From assembly GCA_905250125.1 (NCBI GenBank), contig CAJNOL010001061.1, positions 1-64,000 of the forward strand: a stretch of DNA of 64,000 nt. The letters run 5' to 3'. This document shows, one piece after another, positions 24,264 to 36,180 of this stretch. Under the pieces are notes generated by a model. That model did not search any database. It was not told the DNA's origin and saw nothing but the letters and a program-made list of their open reading frames with translations. This DNA comes from Rotaria sordida. Lineage: Eukaryota; Rotifera; Eurotatoria; Philodinida; Philodinidae. Each line of letters opens with the position of its first letter. Position 1 is the stretch's first letter. Both the position numbers and the translations under genes were made by a program.

Positions 24264-27200
24264 ATGTCTATATCACCACCACCCTTTAGTCCACCACGAT
24301 TTACATCAAATGAAGAAGATAATAATGATAATATCAATGATGATGATGATGATGATGAATATATTGATTCAGCTCGTACATTAATATCATCATTTGATTT
24401 ATATAAAAATGCTATTGATCGTTTACGTTTATCAGTTACAAGTCAATCAATTGAACAACAACAAAATTCACTTGAACATTTTAAACCATTATCAACACGA
24501 ACTAATGCATGGTTATATATGCGTATACATGATGATTTATTTACTATCCTATTAGATTATTTATTAATTGAAAATATATCTATACAATCAACAGTTCTCA
24601 GTATATTTGCTAATATTGCTTGTGAACTAGCATCACATGAACAGGTATATTAGTTAGAAAAAAAATGTTTTTTTATTGTAAAAGAAATTTTTTCGATTAA
24701 TTTTCATCATACTTACGAATTTAATGAGTCTTTTATGGAAATTACAGTCGATGTGTTTTAGTGATTTTAATTAACATGATTTCTATAACTCAAAACAAAC
24801 ATTCTTCAGAAGTTAAGATTAAACTAGATCTATATTTATCTAACTGAATATTTTTCCTATTTATGTAAATACTAGATCAATTAAGAAAAGTTCATTTTTT
24901 GTTTTTTTCGTTCGATGTTTAAATTCTATCGAATACTGAACTAAAGATCAACCTAGATTAAATAGTCTAATACATTTGATCATATATTAGAGAAGGATAG
25001 ATTTCATCTATGAACATTAAAGAATAAAATATTAATTTCATTCTATTACAAAATCAATAGGAATTCTCTCTAATATGAATAAAAATAAAATTAAAATTTC
25101 AAATAAATTTTATTTCAATTGATTATATATTTAATTGTATATCATAGATCTTCGAAACTAATTTAATCGATATAGTTTGTGGAAAAGTAGTTGATATAAA
25201 TCAAATAGATATAACAAATCGATGTTTTCGATTATTAGGTAATGTATGTACTGTTGAAGATGCTGCACGAAAAATGATCGAAGCCGGTATGATTTTAAAT
25301 TTGATTTATATTGATTTATTTTTTTTTGTTCAAATATTAAATTTTCTAGATTTAACACGATCTATGGGAAATGTCTTACGAACTTGTACAGATGCAGCAT
25401 GTTTACATTCAACAATTCGATGTTCAAGGTAAATTTTATTTCAAAAATACAAAACAAAACAAATAAATATTATTGATTTTTCTTTTGTATATATTAGAAA
25501 ATTAAGTACATATGCATTTTGTCGTGATCGAATGCTTGATTCAATGTGTTTATTATCTATATGTAAACAATTATTTGCTGAAAAAGTTGCTTTACGTAAA
25601 GAAGCAATGAAAGCTGTATTAGAATGGGATATTGATAGTTCAGATAGAAGTCGTTCACAAGTAATTATAATAAAAAAACTTATCTCTCTTGTTATATTGT
25701 ATACAATAAAATTAAAAAAAATCATTTCTTTTAATTTAGTTATGTGAAGGGGAAATATTTCGTTTTTTAATAACAACAATGGAAGGCAAATCTGATAAAG
25801 AATATCGTCATATAGCATTTCGTCTTTTAAATAATTTATTACGTTATAGTGATATGCGTACTGAATTTGGTTTACGTAATGGTTTAGATTTTTTATTAAA
25901 TATGATACATAATCATCAATATCAATCAACATATGAACATTTAAAATGTATTGGTTTATTTTGTGTTTGTTGTCAAGAAACAAATAATCGTCGTTTAATT
26001 AAAGATGATATGAAAAAATTAGAAATATTTTTTAATTATTTAGAAAAATATCAATATCGTTCGAATTTTTTGGATCTTTTATTAACAGCTATTTGTCAAT
26101 TTATATATGATGAACAATCATTAATTATATTTGTTAAACAAATGCAATTTATTGAACGAATGTGTGATTTATTAGAATCAGTTGTTATGATTAAATATGA
26201 AAATAATGAAAAACGTTTATTAGGTGATGATGAACAAGATTCAAATAAAATAAAAAAACAAAAAACAAAACATACGGTATAAAGCAAAAAAAATAAAATA
26301 TCATATTATTTAAGTCATTGTTTTTTTTGGCTGAAAAATTCGAAAATTGTTTTCCTCATCAACGGATATTTAAAATATTTTTTCTACTAAGAATCTTTTG
26401 TTTATATATATAATAGAAAAATCAAGGTCCGCATAGAATTTTTCAATTAAAATATTAGAATACAATCGATCTGTCTGGAAAGTTGTCTGATCAAGGTTAA
26501 AATTTTTTTTCAAGATTCTCTAGAATATATAGTGGTGGACAAAATTTCAATAAAATAGTTTAGATGAAAACGTCTGGAAAGCTAAGACCCCCAAAAACCA
26601 GTTTTTTGGTATCGATTTGAAGCTTTTAAGGAAAGAGTTTTTTTTTGATAGAGAAAAGTTATATGTCTCGGATCTCTTCATAGAACTGCGTTCAATTTAG
26701 AGAAGATCTCAAAGTGTCAAAGATGGCAAAATTTTTCATAAAAACAAAAGAAAAATATTTCTTAGGTCTTTTGTAAATGAAATGCAGAGAGACAAGACAT
26801 CTCATTTTACTCTATCAAATTAAACCATTTCAAAAAAAATCTTCAAATCGATGTCAGAAAAATGATTTTCCAGATATCTTCATCAAAGCAGCTTTATAGG
26901 AATTTTTAGAATCGCCAATCCTGGTAGCGAAATCGTTTTTGACTACTCAAGTATTTTTTTCCGAGTCTTCCTAGCTATTACCATCGAGAAGAAAACTCAA
27001 AAATACAACTGCTCTCAACTTAAGTCCGTCAGTATATCCCATGAAGGAAGTCCTCCAACTGATAAATCGCTTTTGAGAAGATCTATGTGAAATTCGAAAA
27101 TGATTTTTTTTGCATTACGACAACATTCATTTAAATAATACTGTAAAAGTGCAATTTCTCCGCAACAATATGCCAAAGACGCGAACTCTGTTCAGGATAT

Positions 27201-29987
27201 CCATAGTTCATATGGATCACATAGTCTTGACTCAAAAGCGGTTTATCAATTGAAGAGCTACTCTTGTCGGAAGTGATTTTACACTTTTTCAAATATCTCG
27301 CTTTCGTTGTTGTATGAGATATTTTCAAATCATTATTCTTTATCATAATAAAGAAAGATGAATATGTAATCTATTCATTCTTAATTTTATAGACTGACAC
27401 TCGACAACAACAACAACAACGTATACCTGTAACAATAGAATTTAATGAAAGTTTATTTACTGAATTTGTTGAAAATACTCATTTGGATGATGAACGTCAT
27501 ACATCAGCATTATCATCATCATCAAGTCAAATTGCTTCAAAAAATACAAATATAGAAATTCGTCGTCGTACTGAAGGATTAATATTTACATTATTATCAA
27601 AATTATCATATGAAACAACTGATAAAAATTTAAGACGTTTTTTATATAATCGTCGTCTTGTTTCATTACTTATTCGATATATTTATTTATGTGATGAACC
27701 AAATCCACGTGCTATAAGAATTCTTAATCGTTTAACAAAAATGATTGATTGTACAGAATATTTAATTGAACTTGGTTTACCATATTTAATAATTATAAAT
27801 TTTTATTCAAATATTTATTTATATGAATATAATTATAATATAAATAATGATGATCAATATTTATTAAATATTCTTCTTAATGATAATCGAGCTTTTTTTC
27901 AACGTTTATCATGGACAAATGAAGAAAATCGTTTAAAAACTATTGGATATACATTAATAAAAAATATTGAAAATCATATTAATACACCATATGGAATAAA
28001 TGAAATTATACGACGATTAAATGATACAAATATTGATGAAAAATTTCATTTTATGTTAACATTAATTGCAACTTTAAAGTAATGACAAATAAAAAAGAAA
28101 GAAATAAAATTTTTATGTATAATACATAAAAAAATTGTTTTTTTCTTTTTTTTTTTTTTTTAGAGAACATCATTTAATGTCAATTCTATTTCAACAAAGT
28201 TCAGGTTATAATTATTTAATTGATCAATCAAATGATGAACGTGCTTGTTTTTGGACTTTTCGTACACTTGTTCATCGATGTATTTCTTCAACTAATCGTA
28301 CATATATCAATGAATTGTAAGGAAATATTTTTAAACTATTAGTAAACTTTTTAAAGAATGAAAATAACTCTTTGGCATAAGCGTATAGAACTTTTCAGTA
28401 AAAAAAGAAACCAACAGCTAAGTATACTGATTGTAAGACATGTATATAACATATTTCACTCGTGCAACAAACAAACTTGATCTCGCACATTTTCTCATGA
28501 AGATATTGATAAAATACTGAGATGCTCATTTATTCTAGGACACCCGTTCGATGTACAGATCTTGTCTATGTGTCACGATGCTGACTGCTTTTAGTACTAT
28601 TGTCCATTTCAAAATAAAAGGCCCGTGGGTATTTTTTGAATAACTTTTGATATGAGCATGGTAGAGAGTTGCGGTTTTCACCAATGGAAAGAGGAGATGG
28701 AGACGCATCGAATTGTATATTCTATGATAATTTGGCATAGTTTTTTCAAAGACTTAAAGCGAACATATTTCGTAAGGCGACTAAAGTAATTTTTCAATAA
28801 TTTCGTGTGCATTTGAACCGCTAACAGAAGATTTACAAGCTATATGCAAGACCGAGACTTTTAGATTGATTCGTTCAGAAGTTATAAATGTCTTAGTGAA
28901 AATTCTTAGCCGATTTTTCCTTTAATTCCTGTGAAAAAATCACTTTTTTGTGTTTTTATCATAAAATAGAAATTCAATTTTTCGACATTAAGAAAACTTT
29001 GAAGAGCCTCCTGGGAAAACCTGTATTATATGATTCGATGCATCTTCATCTCCTCTTTCCAATGGTGAAAACCGCAGCTCTCTCTCTTATTCCTATGAAA
29101 AGTTATTCAAAAAATACCCACCCACCTTTTATTTTGAAATGGGCAATAGAAACAAAAACAGTAGTAGCTTCTATATCATAAGGACTTGGCGCTTGAGCTT
29201 GAGCTTTTTTGTCGTATACATGCACTTAAAATATCAGTTCAATATAACAAAAAATAATAGCATTTCCTGAGGCACGACTACTTTTGTCCTGCGCACTGCG
29301 TTTTTACTGATATAATGAAAATATTACGATGATAAAATTGATAGGAAAGACTTTGAAGAAATACGATACTTTGTTCTTTGATTGTATTTTTGTTTGTTTT
29401 TTAGTCTCAATGAATTACAAACGCATTTACAAACTCCAACTATAACTCAAACGAGAAATATTGAATTAAATATCAATAATAAACAATTAATTACTGTTAA
29501 TACTTATCTATTGTGTTTACATTCGGATTATTTTAAAACATTATTTCATGGTTCATTTTCTGAACGTAATCAAACAGTAATTCCAATTCATTTACCTGAA
29601 ACAATATCAATTGAATCATTTGTACATCTAATTAATTTATTAACAAATAATAATGAAATAATACAATTAAATCATATAATAGATTTATTTCATTTATGTG
29701 ATAAATATTTATTTGATTATTTACCATATCGATTAGTTTATTATATTCTTGAACAATTTATAAATGGAATAACAATTGATATAATTGATATTGGATCAAA
29801 ACCAAAATTAATATCATGTCTTATTCGTGCATTTTTTACTCATTTATTAACAAGTAATATAAATATTTCAAGTGAAATATTTTCAAAATTACTTATAAAT
29901 TATTCAGATGAATTTCGAACATTAATTATTTCATTTTTAAAACATAAATGTTGGTTTCACGATGAATATTCGCCGTTTTTATCGTGA
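24264..29987 (+). CDS. ARMC5: ARMC5 homologue: armadillo repeats plus C-terminal BTB
   Basis: Eight exons keep frame: 24264-24644, 25148-25286, 25350-25428, 25498-25660, 25740-26276, 27393-28078, 28164-28316 and 29405-29987. Together they make 907 codons, close to human ARMC5 (about 935). The N-terminus is acidic and disordered (EEDNNDNINDDDDDDEYIDS). Armadillo-type helices follow (LLDYLLIENISIQSTVLSIF, NRCFRLLGNVCTVEDAARKM, FRLLNNLLRYSDMRTEFGLR). The last exon is a BTB domain (LITVNTYLLCLHSDYFKTLF and HGSFSERNQT) followed by BACK-like helices. ARMC5 is a CUL3 substrate adaptor, known in mammals to act on RNA polymerase II subunit turnover; function here is inferred from the domain order. Two long introns carry repeats: intron 5 holds families A and B, and intron 7 holds a foldback element. 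A long minus-strand frame at 25441-25983 is only a shadow. Confidence 0.85.
26529..27036. repeat. Repeat family A copy in ARMC5 intron 5
   Basis: It starts TATAGTGGTGGACAAAA and ends 'ctctcaacttaagtccgtcagtata', with 'ccatcgagaagaaaactc' just inside the right end as in the copies at 1974 and 43921. The left inverted repeat is partly eroded. TA-flanked, no ORF. Confidence 0.7.
27043..27270. repeat. Repeat family B copy in ARMC5 intron 5
   Basis: It starts GAAGGAAGTCCTCCAACTGA and ends with a diverged inverted copy (gtttatcaattgaagag...ctctt). It follows the family A copy almost directly, so one may have inserted beside the other. The centre contains 'actgtaaaagtgcaatttct' as in the other copies. 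Confidence 0.7.
28550..29175. repeat. Foldback element in ARMC5 intron 7 (family C-like)
   Basis: The left arm holds 'tttttgaataacttttgat' and 'gcggttttcaccaatgga' followed by 'aagaggagatggagacgc'. The right arm is the reverse complement ('catcttcatctcctcttt', 'ccaatggtgaaaaccgca', 'agttattcaaaaaatac'). The arms are about 120 bp with the centre near 28860. Most of a right-arm frame (28948-29181) is a by-product. The same right arm recurs at 54400-54530. Confidence 0.75.
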
Positions 29988-30774
29988 ATGTAAATTTTCT
30001 TTTTTGTTTTTCATCTCTGTAACTAGTTGATTGATTTATATTCTATATAACGATATGATGGGAATGGTTGTTTCTTTTGTTTGTTTGCTTTTTTTATTTA
30101 GTAAATGCAAAATAAACTTATTTGAAAAGATAAGCAAGATGAAAAGTTGCTTTTCTTGAACAATGAATGAAGAATAATCGATATGCATGTAATAAGTTTA
30201 TTCATGTATGTAGGATCTTTGTAATGTCTCGCATTGGTTTGTCTTACTTCTTTTTGTTTTAACGAAAAATTTTCTATTCTGTGTTTATCATATTTTTTTT
30301 CTGATCGATCATAAAATCGTTGAAGATAAAATTTGTTGTCTTATTTTAAAAACATTTTGTTGTCGTATTATGTCAAATTTGAGTTTAAGATAAATAAGGT
30401 AGCTATTAGAAAATAAAAAACCATAATTTCCTATCATTAGAAATAATGCTCATTAAGGAACAATGCAACCAATTGTCATCTATATGATTTTGAAATAACG
30501 GTTTTTTTTTAATATTTTAAATTATTTTAATCAAAACCATTGACCTATTTATAATAGTAGTCGGTAAAGTCTAGAGTCCGTTGGATTGATGCCGAACCTG
30601 GTGAAGTTCGGCCTCGGGACTGAACCAACGGGTCATAGCCTAAACGTAACAGCCAACTAGAACTTGGTTATTATAGGATCGTCGTCAAGATTGTCTGAGG
30701 TGTATTAGTAGCAGATTTTATACAAATAACGTATAAAAAGTATCTTGCAACTTCAGAACGATTATCAAAGTCGC
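29988..30774. other. 3' flank of ARMC5 and a GC-richer hairpin
   Basis: AT-rich downstream sequence of ARMC5 without genes. Near its end a compact GC-rich hairpin (30578-30631) stands out and is listed separately. Confidence 0.5.
30578..30631. other. Two-tier GC-rich hairpin of unknown nature
   Basis: The outer stem CCGTTGG (30578-30584) pairs with CCAACGG (30625-30631). The inner stem CCGAAC (30592-30597) pairs with GTTCGG (30606-30611) around an 8-base loop. Between the stems are an 'attgatg' strand and a 'cctcgggactgaa' strand. The GC content is far above the surroundings. No hammerhead core (CUGANGA/GAAA) or tRNA arm pattern fits. It may be the tip of a mobile element or a structured RNA. 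Confidence 0.5.
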
Positions 30775-30971
30775 GAGGGAAGTTCTTCAGCTGATAAATC
30801 GCATTGGAATCGGAACTATGCTTGATATTTATTTAAAAAAATACTGTAAAAGTGCAGTATATCCACAGCGATAAGCCAAGAGCATGAACTCTTTTCAGAG
30901 TACTCATAGTTCATTTGGATCATATAGTCTCGATTCAAAAGCGATTTATCAGTTGGAGGACTTCCTTTGTC
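30775..30971. repeat. Repeat family B, best-preserved copy
   Basis: The left end 'gggaagttcttcagctgataaatcgc' and the right end 'gcgatttatcagttggaggacttcctt' form terminal inverted repeats of about 28 bp around a 197 bp element. The core 'actgtaaaagtgcagtatat' is shared with the other two copies. No coding capacity. Confidence 0.8.
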
Positions 30972-32347
30972 AAACTAAAAAAATTTGATGGAAATCAAAA
31001 GTACAATGCGTGTGCGGATCCAAAAAAATTTAATCAATTGAATTCGAATTAAAAAATCCGGAACCCGACGGTCTCTATCTAACATAGTCTTATGGTGTGC
31101 GATGTTTGACGTCCCATGTCGTCAAAGTTAGCTCAATTTTAACGATGAATTATGATTGACCAGCGGTATTGTAACAAATTTCAATAGTAAGCATTTATTT
31201 ACAAAAAATTATTATTCTCCCTTCTATTTAGATTACTATCAATATCAATATGAACTGAAACTCTATACGAAGTTAATTTCGAAGTAAACAAAATTTTTGG
31301 CGAAAATTCAATTTTAACATCTGAACTTTTTTGAATAGTAGGTTGATTTGTTGTACAAACTGATCTATTTTGAAGGTTTCAATAATGTCTAAGAGGCATT
31401 CGGAGACGAAACAAAATCACAATCAAATTCAAACTTCGATTTTTTTTTCGACTCCAACTTTCTTTCATGTACATAGATCTTGATAAGTCATTGTTGGAAC
31501 TTCCGAAATGCATCAGTTTGTACAGTAAATATTAGAGAATAAAATCTACTATTCAAAGAAAAGTTCATATATTAAAAATGAATTTTTGGCAAAAAAATTT
31601 GTTGACTCCATGCACGGCTCTAACATGAACAGTAGGTATTTATAGATAAAAATTATAAAATTTTCCTTTTATTTAAATAAATCTTGATATTAAAATAAAG
31701 GGCAAGTATTTATTTAGAGCAATCTCGAAACCAAAATAAATATTAAGTATTATTGTATATAAAAAACTTATTTATTTTATTATTTATGACATATAGAAAA
31801 AAAGGAATCATTGCTCTTAGCATTCATGAGAAACTTTTATGGATACAATGATAAAAGACAGATGTATATCCATCAAGATATAGTATATGTCGCATAGAAA
31901 ATCACGATTTTCTGTAAAATATCAGCAAAAAAAGCGAGAAAAATCGCTCTAACAAATCGTGATAAAATCGTTGATTTTGATCACATGGAATATATCATAA
32001 TCCTAAAACAAGATGGTATATGAGTACTTTCGATAGAACCATAAATAATAATTGATCGATTGTAGACACTAATCACTGTTCATATTACACGATAATGCTA
32101 TGATTTTTCGATTTATATTCACTTCTACACAGATCAAGTCACAACGTTATACTATGTATATATATATATTGATGATTCTTAATTTGAAGATTGTGTATTA
32201 GTTTTTAAGAAAATTCTATAGATCTATTTAATTGTTCAATGAGAAGAAAATGACCTGAATGTGTTTATTTAAATAAATGTAGTATTTCTAATAAAAAAAA
32301 AAAAAAGATGAATGATATTACTACATATACAATCGTAAGTTTATAAA
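30972..32347. other. AT-rich intergenic stretch before the HMG-box gene
   Basis: About 1.4 kb, no gene recognised. It contains a short (TA)n run near 32157 and, near its end, the 3' flank of the HMG gene on the other strand. Confidence 0.45.
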
Positions 32348-32900
32348 TTAAATTTTCTTTCGTGAACTTTTAACTGGTGTAATTGGTTTTTCTTCCTCTT
32401 CTTCTTCAGACTCGTCTTCGTCTTCTTCTTCATCATCATCTTCTTCTTCTTCATTATCATCATCATTATCACTCTTATGTTTTTCATTTTTATCAGTTGT
32501 TATATTATTTTTTGATGTTGTTGTAGCAGATGTAGTTGTTTCACTTTTTGATGATGAATGAGTTTTTTGAACTGATTTTGATGATGGAGCTGCTTCACCA
32601 GATTTTTCATATTCTTTTAATTCATTTTCATATCGAATTTTTTCTCGTTCATGTTCTTTTTCATAATGAGCCTAAAAAATATATTAATATAAATATAATA
32701 TATGTAAATATATATATATATATATTGACTTTTGTTTTTGAATCAGCTTGTTTCCATGCAGCACCTAATGCTTTACTCATTTCAATAAAATTATCTAAAC
32801 CTGATGCTTTTAATTTTGGTCGTTCATCAGCTGAAAATAACATATAAGCAGATAATGGTTTTCTTGGAGCATTTGAATCTTTTGTTTGTTTTGCTGGCAT
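32348..32900 (-). CDS. HMG-box chromatin protein (HMGB/NHP6 type)
   Basis: Two exons, 32730-32900 and 32348-32671, give 164 residues. A single HMG box starts at once: KDSNAPRKPLSAYMLFSADE, RPKLKASG, EMSKALGAAWKQ, then after the intron AHYEKEHEREKIRYENELKE. The box is followed by a serine/threonine-rich linker and a long acidic tail (DNDDDNEEEEDDDEEEDEDE), and ends basic, VKSSRKKI. HMG boxes of this sort bend DNA without sequence preference and loosen nucleosomes; the acidic tail tunes binding. A single box with an acidic tail resembles invertebrate HMG proteins and SSRP1-like boxes. The intron lies within the box, begins GTCAAT (a weak donor) and contains a (TA)n run. Confidence 0.9.
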
Positions 32901-33284
32901 TCTTATTTAAATAATATTATTTAAGAAAAAAAATGTAAATATCGAGAGGAAAAAAAAAGAAGATTAGTTGAATGTAAGTGTTACTTTTTACTTTATAAGA
33001 AGATGAATGAATATGTCGATAAGAATGTTTCCTTTCTTAAATAGACGAGATAAATTCTATCATTTCGACGTCCATAGAAATAGTGAATGTTTTTCTGTAT
33101 GTATCACAGATAAAATAGATATCGATTAAAATTTATCGAAAAGAAAAATAATGTTTTGACTATAAATTTCTTCTCTTTAGTTTTAATCCACTTATGAAAA
33201 AGAAAAGAATGTATAAAATGAATCATCATCTACAAAATGAAATGTAATTTTGAATTATTATCAACATAAAAACAACAATATTTT

Positions 33285-33935
33285 CTGAATAACTTTCGAT
33301 AGGAATATCATAGAAACCTGCGATTTTCACTATTCAAGAGAGAAGAAGAAGACTCGTGGTCATTGAAATTTGATTGGTCAGCAATTGACCAATCAGGTGA
33401 ATTCTTGATGGGGATATTCGAAAACAACGTTCTGAAGATATTTCCGTTCTAGTTTAGATTCTTAATAGGACTAGTCAATCAAAAAAAAAATTCTTCTCTA
33501 CATAAAACCGACATTCCTATCTAGTTTCATTCAAGAGTTATAAAACTTCGCCTGTGATCATCTGGAAAAGCAGCTAGACAGAGGTAATTCGCCATGCTGA
33601 TTTGAATGGTGATATTTGTTCTAATGGTGTCATCTCAATATTTCTGAAATGTCTTATAACTCTTGAATGGAACTAGCTAGATATGGTAGTCTTGTGTAGA
33701 TTGAAGGAGAAGAACTTTTTCTATCGATTAGTCATGCCATCAGTCTAAATCGAAAGGAAGATAATTTGAGAATATCATTTTCGGAAATCTCTACCAAGAA
33801 CTCACCTGACTGGTAAATTGCTGATCAATCAAATTTCGATGACCACAAGTCTTCGCTCTTGAAGTCTCTATGATGTTCCTATTGAAAGTTATTCAAAACA
33901 CATTGACGTGTCTCATATTTTGATGTCGATAATAC
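33285..33935. repeat. Repeat family C: foldback element
   Basis: The left arm carries 'ctgaataactttcgatagga' and 'tgaaatttgattggtcagca' followed by 'attgacc'. The right arm carries 'aattgctgatcaatcaaatt' followed by 'tcgatgacc', and 'gttcctattgaaagttattc' as reverse complements. The body is about 650 bp without ORF. Related sequence lies at 17995-18560. Confidence 0.7.
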
Positions 33936-35049
33936 TGTAAAAACAAATCAATTTTCAATTAAATTTATTTGCTAGAACTAAATGGTAGCAATAAGTCTTG
34001 TATCAGTTGTTATTTATTTTCTCTTCGTTTCAAATACTGAAGTAAGGCATACATACAAGCATTGATAAAAAAAAAACAGATGTGTACTTGTCAAAACAGT
34101 TCAATAATTTTTTTTTTTCAGTATATTTATAATGTCATACAGATATTCTTTATCATTGTATTAGTGATATTTTCAGAACGATCAATCTGATTTATGAACG
34201 ATATATTCGAAGCCAATAAATTGCATTCAAAAATTCAAAATGTCTAATCAAACATTCATCGGAAGTCTGTTTGACATTGATTATGAATTATAATAAATAT
34301 TCTTTTTCTTGCTATTTATAGGTATTATCAATGTTGACAGTGCAATTTTTTACACCTGATTATTAATGATAATTGTCTATTACATTACTATTCTAGGACT
34401 ATTCCGCAACTAGAATACTAAATAAACGTTCATTGCCATTAATAATTACAAAAAGATTATATTGAATTTTAAACCATCATCGACACAATATATGATTAAA
34501 TCTATTTATGAGGAATCAAGTTAGTTATCGTTTATTAATCCTTATTTTCTTCAACATGTAAATCGAGTTTGAATGATGTTTCATACTATGAATATAAAGT
34601 ATTGTTATTGTAAAAGAAATAATTCTATTTATAATGAATTCTTTAAATAGTTTTCATTGATCTTTTTTTTTTTTATCTATACTAGATGAAATTTTTGATA
34701 TATTTTCGATTAAATTTTTAGAGAATATTTCATATTGAAATAAGATTTATTTATTTTGATATGTTAATATAAAAAACAAAAAAAAGAAAGATGATGATTT
34801 CTCTATTCATTATGAATAGAACTAATTAAAAATCTTGCTTTTAATGAAAAGAAAATAACTGATATGCAAACATTTAATTCACTTTTGAAACGTGCTTTTT
34901 TTATTAATTATATAATAAGAAAGAAAGCAAAAAAAAAGACCTAATCTGATATGTAAAGATTCAATTTGGTTCATGTTTATAACATTGGCATTCGTATTAG
35001 CTGAACATCATATTAATTTGAACAAAAATAAAATTGCAAAGTCATAGAG
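33936..35049. other. AT-rich intergenic stretch, nothing recognised
   Basis: About 1.1 kb of very AT-rich sequence with homopolymer runs. No gene or repeat end recognised. Confidence 0.45.
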
Positions 35050-35118
35050 TTCGTGTAGTCTAATAGTTAAGACAAGTCGTCTTCATTGCCAAGGTCCAAC
35101 TTCTATTCTCGGCAAGGA
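35050..35118 (+). pseudogene. Degenerate tRNA-Glu-like sequence
   Basis: It aligns along its length to the tRNA-Glu pattern. The acceptor strand is 'ttcgtgt', followed by 'agtctaatagttaagaca', which keeps a perfect 4-bp D stem (GTCT/AGAC). The anticodon loop contains TTC, the variable region is AGGTC, and the T-arm-like part ends 'ttctattctcggcaagga'. A run of T (Pol III terminator-like) follows from about 35120. The anticodon stem and T stem contain mismatches and the T loop lacks the normal TTCGA, so it is probably a tRNA pseudogene or a tRNA-derived SINE head rather than a working tRNA. Confidence 0.55.
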
Positions 35119-36180
35119 TAATTTTTTTTTTTTGTAATAGAAATGCATGTAATTTCATTTTTAATGAATTAATTTCATCATTTTTTTATTAGTTCTTTTT
35201 CTTTTTCTTTTTTTACTCTTTGACAGAAAAAAAGAAAAGAAAAAATTTACTTCAAAACGGTCTATGTTTATAGTTACTTTCTCGGTTGTTTTTTTACTCC
35301 AAGATTTTATGTGATTTCTCTATTTAACAAAGATACCGCTCACAATTCATCCTAATTGCAAATTTATTTTTCATTTGGCCTTCGTATGAAAAAAAAAAAA
35401 AAAAAGAAAAACTATTGTGACTATGTTATGTCCAATTATGATTTTATCTCAAGGTTAAGAATATTGTGTTAAAATCGTTTATATAAAACAATGCTCCACT
35501 TTTTTTTCTCTCCTATTAATAAGAATAGAAACTCTTTTACTAATGTATTTATTCTAATTATATCTTTTCTATAAATATTTTCCAAAAAAGAAAAAGAAAA
35601 AATAGAAATAATCAGTATACGATGAATTTCCTGTTGAAATGTTTCAGAATTAATTTTTTCTATAATTATAAAGATAAAATAACATGTTAAGAATTTTAAT
35701 TGCATAATAAACAATTTTTAGAACATTGATGTAATATATATCTTTGAAGATTTGTCTCAGACACATTCACTTATTAATATTTTAAGTTATTACCTTATAT
35801 TATATTCTTTGGTATTAACCAGCATGCCATATATATATATATATATGCATTGCTAATTAGTAGTCGTAAAAAGAAAATGGCATTTTCTAGTCGAGAAAGC
35901 GTTTTCTATTTCTATGAGAACGCTATATGTTTATATTGAGGTCATCAATTATGCTATTTTTTAGTTACTATAAAGGTGCAAGATCCACTTTTTCTATCTT
36001 GTAGATTTGTGTAGTGAATGAGTAGAAAATAACAATTGATAAAATTCCTAGAATCTTTTTTTTTTTCTTTTTAATTTTATATTTGTCCTTCCATTCAGAT
36101 AAGTATTATAGAATATTGACAAATGTTTAATTTTTTTTTGACGTTTTATTGGTCTTTGTATGATGATCATCAAATTCTAG
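35119..36180. other. AT-rich intergenic stretch
   Basis: No gene. It contains homopurine/homopyrimidine tracts near 35190-35250 and an (AT)n run near 35830. Confidence 0.4.

Noticed and set aside
25441..25983. Minus-strand ORF of 180 codons
   Set aside because: It lies over ARMC5 exons 4 and 5 and introns; the plus-strand frame has ARM-type helices and consistent splice sites, so this is a shadow.
30541..30720. Hammerhead or tRNA interpretation of the GC-rich hairpin
   Set aside because: No CUGANGA/GAAA core and no three-arm tRNA fold could be drawn; kept only as an unexplained hairpin.
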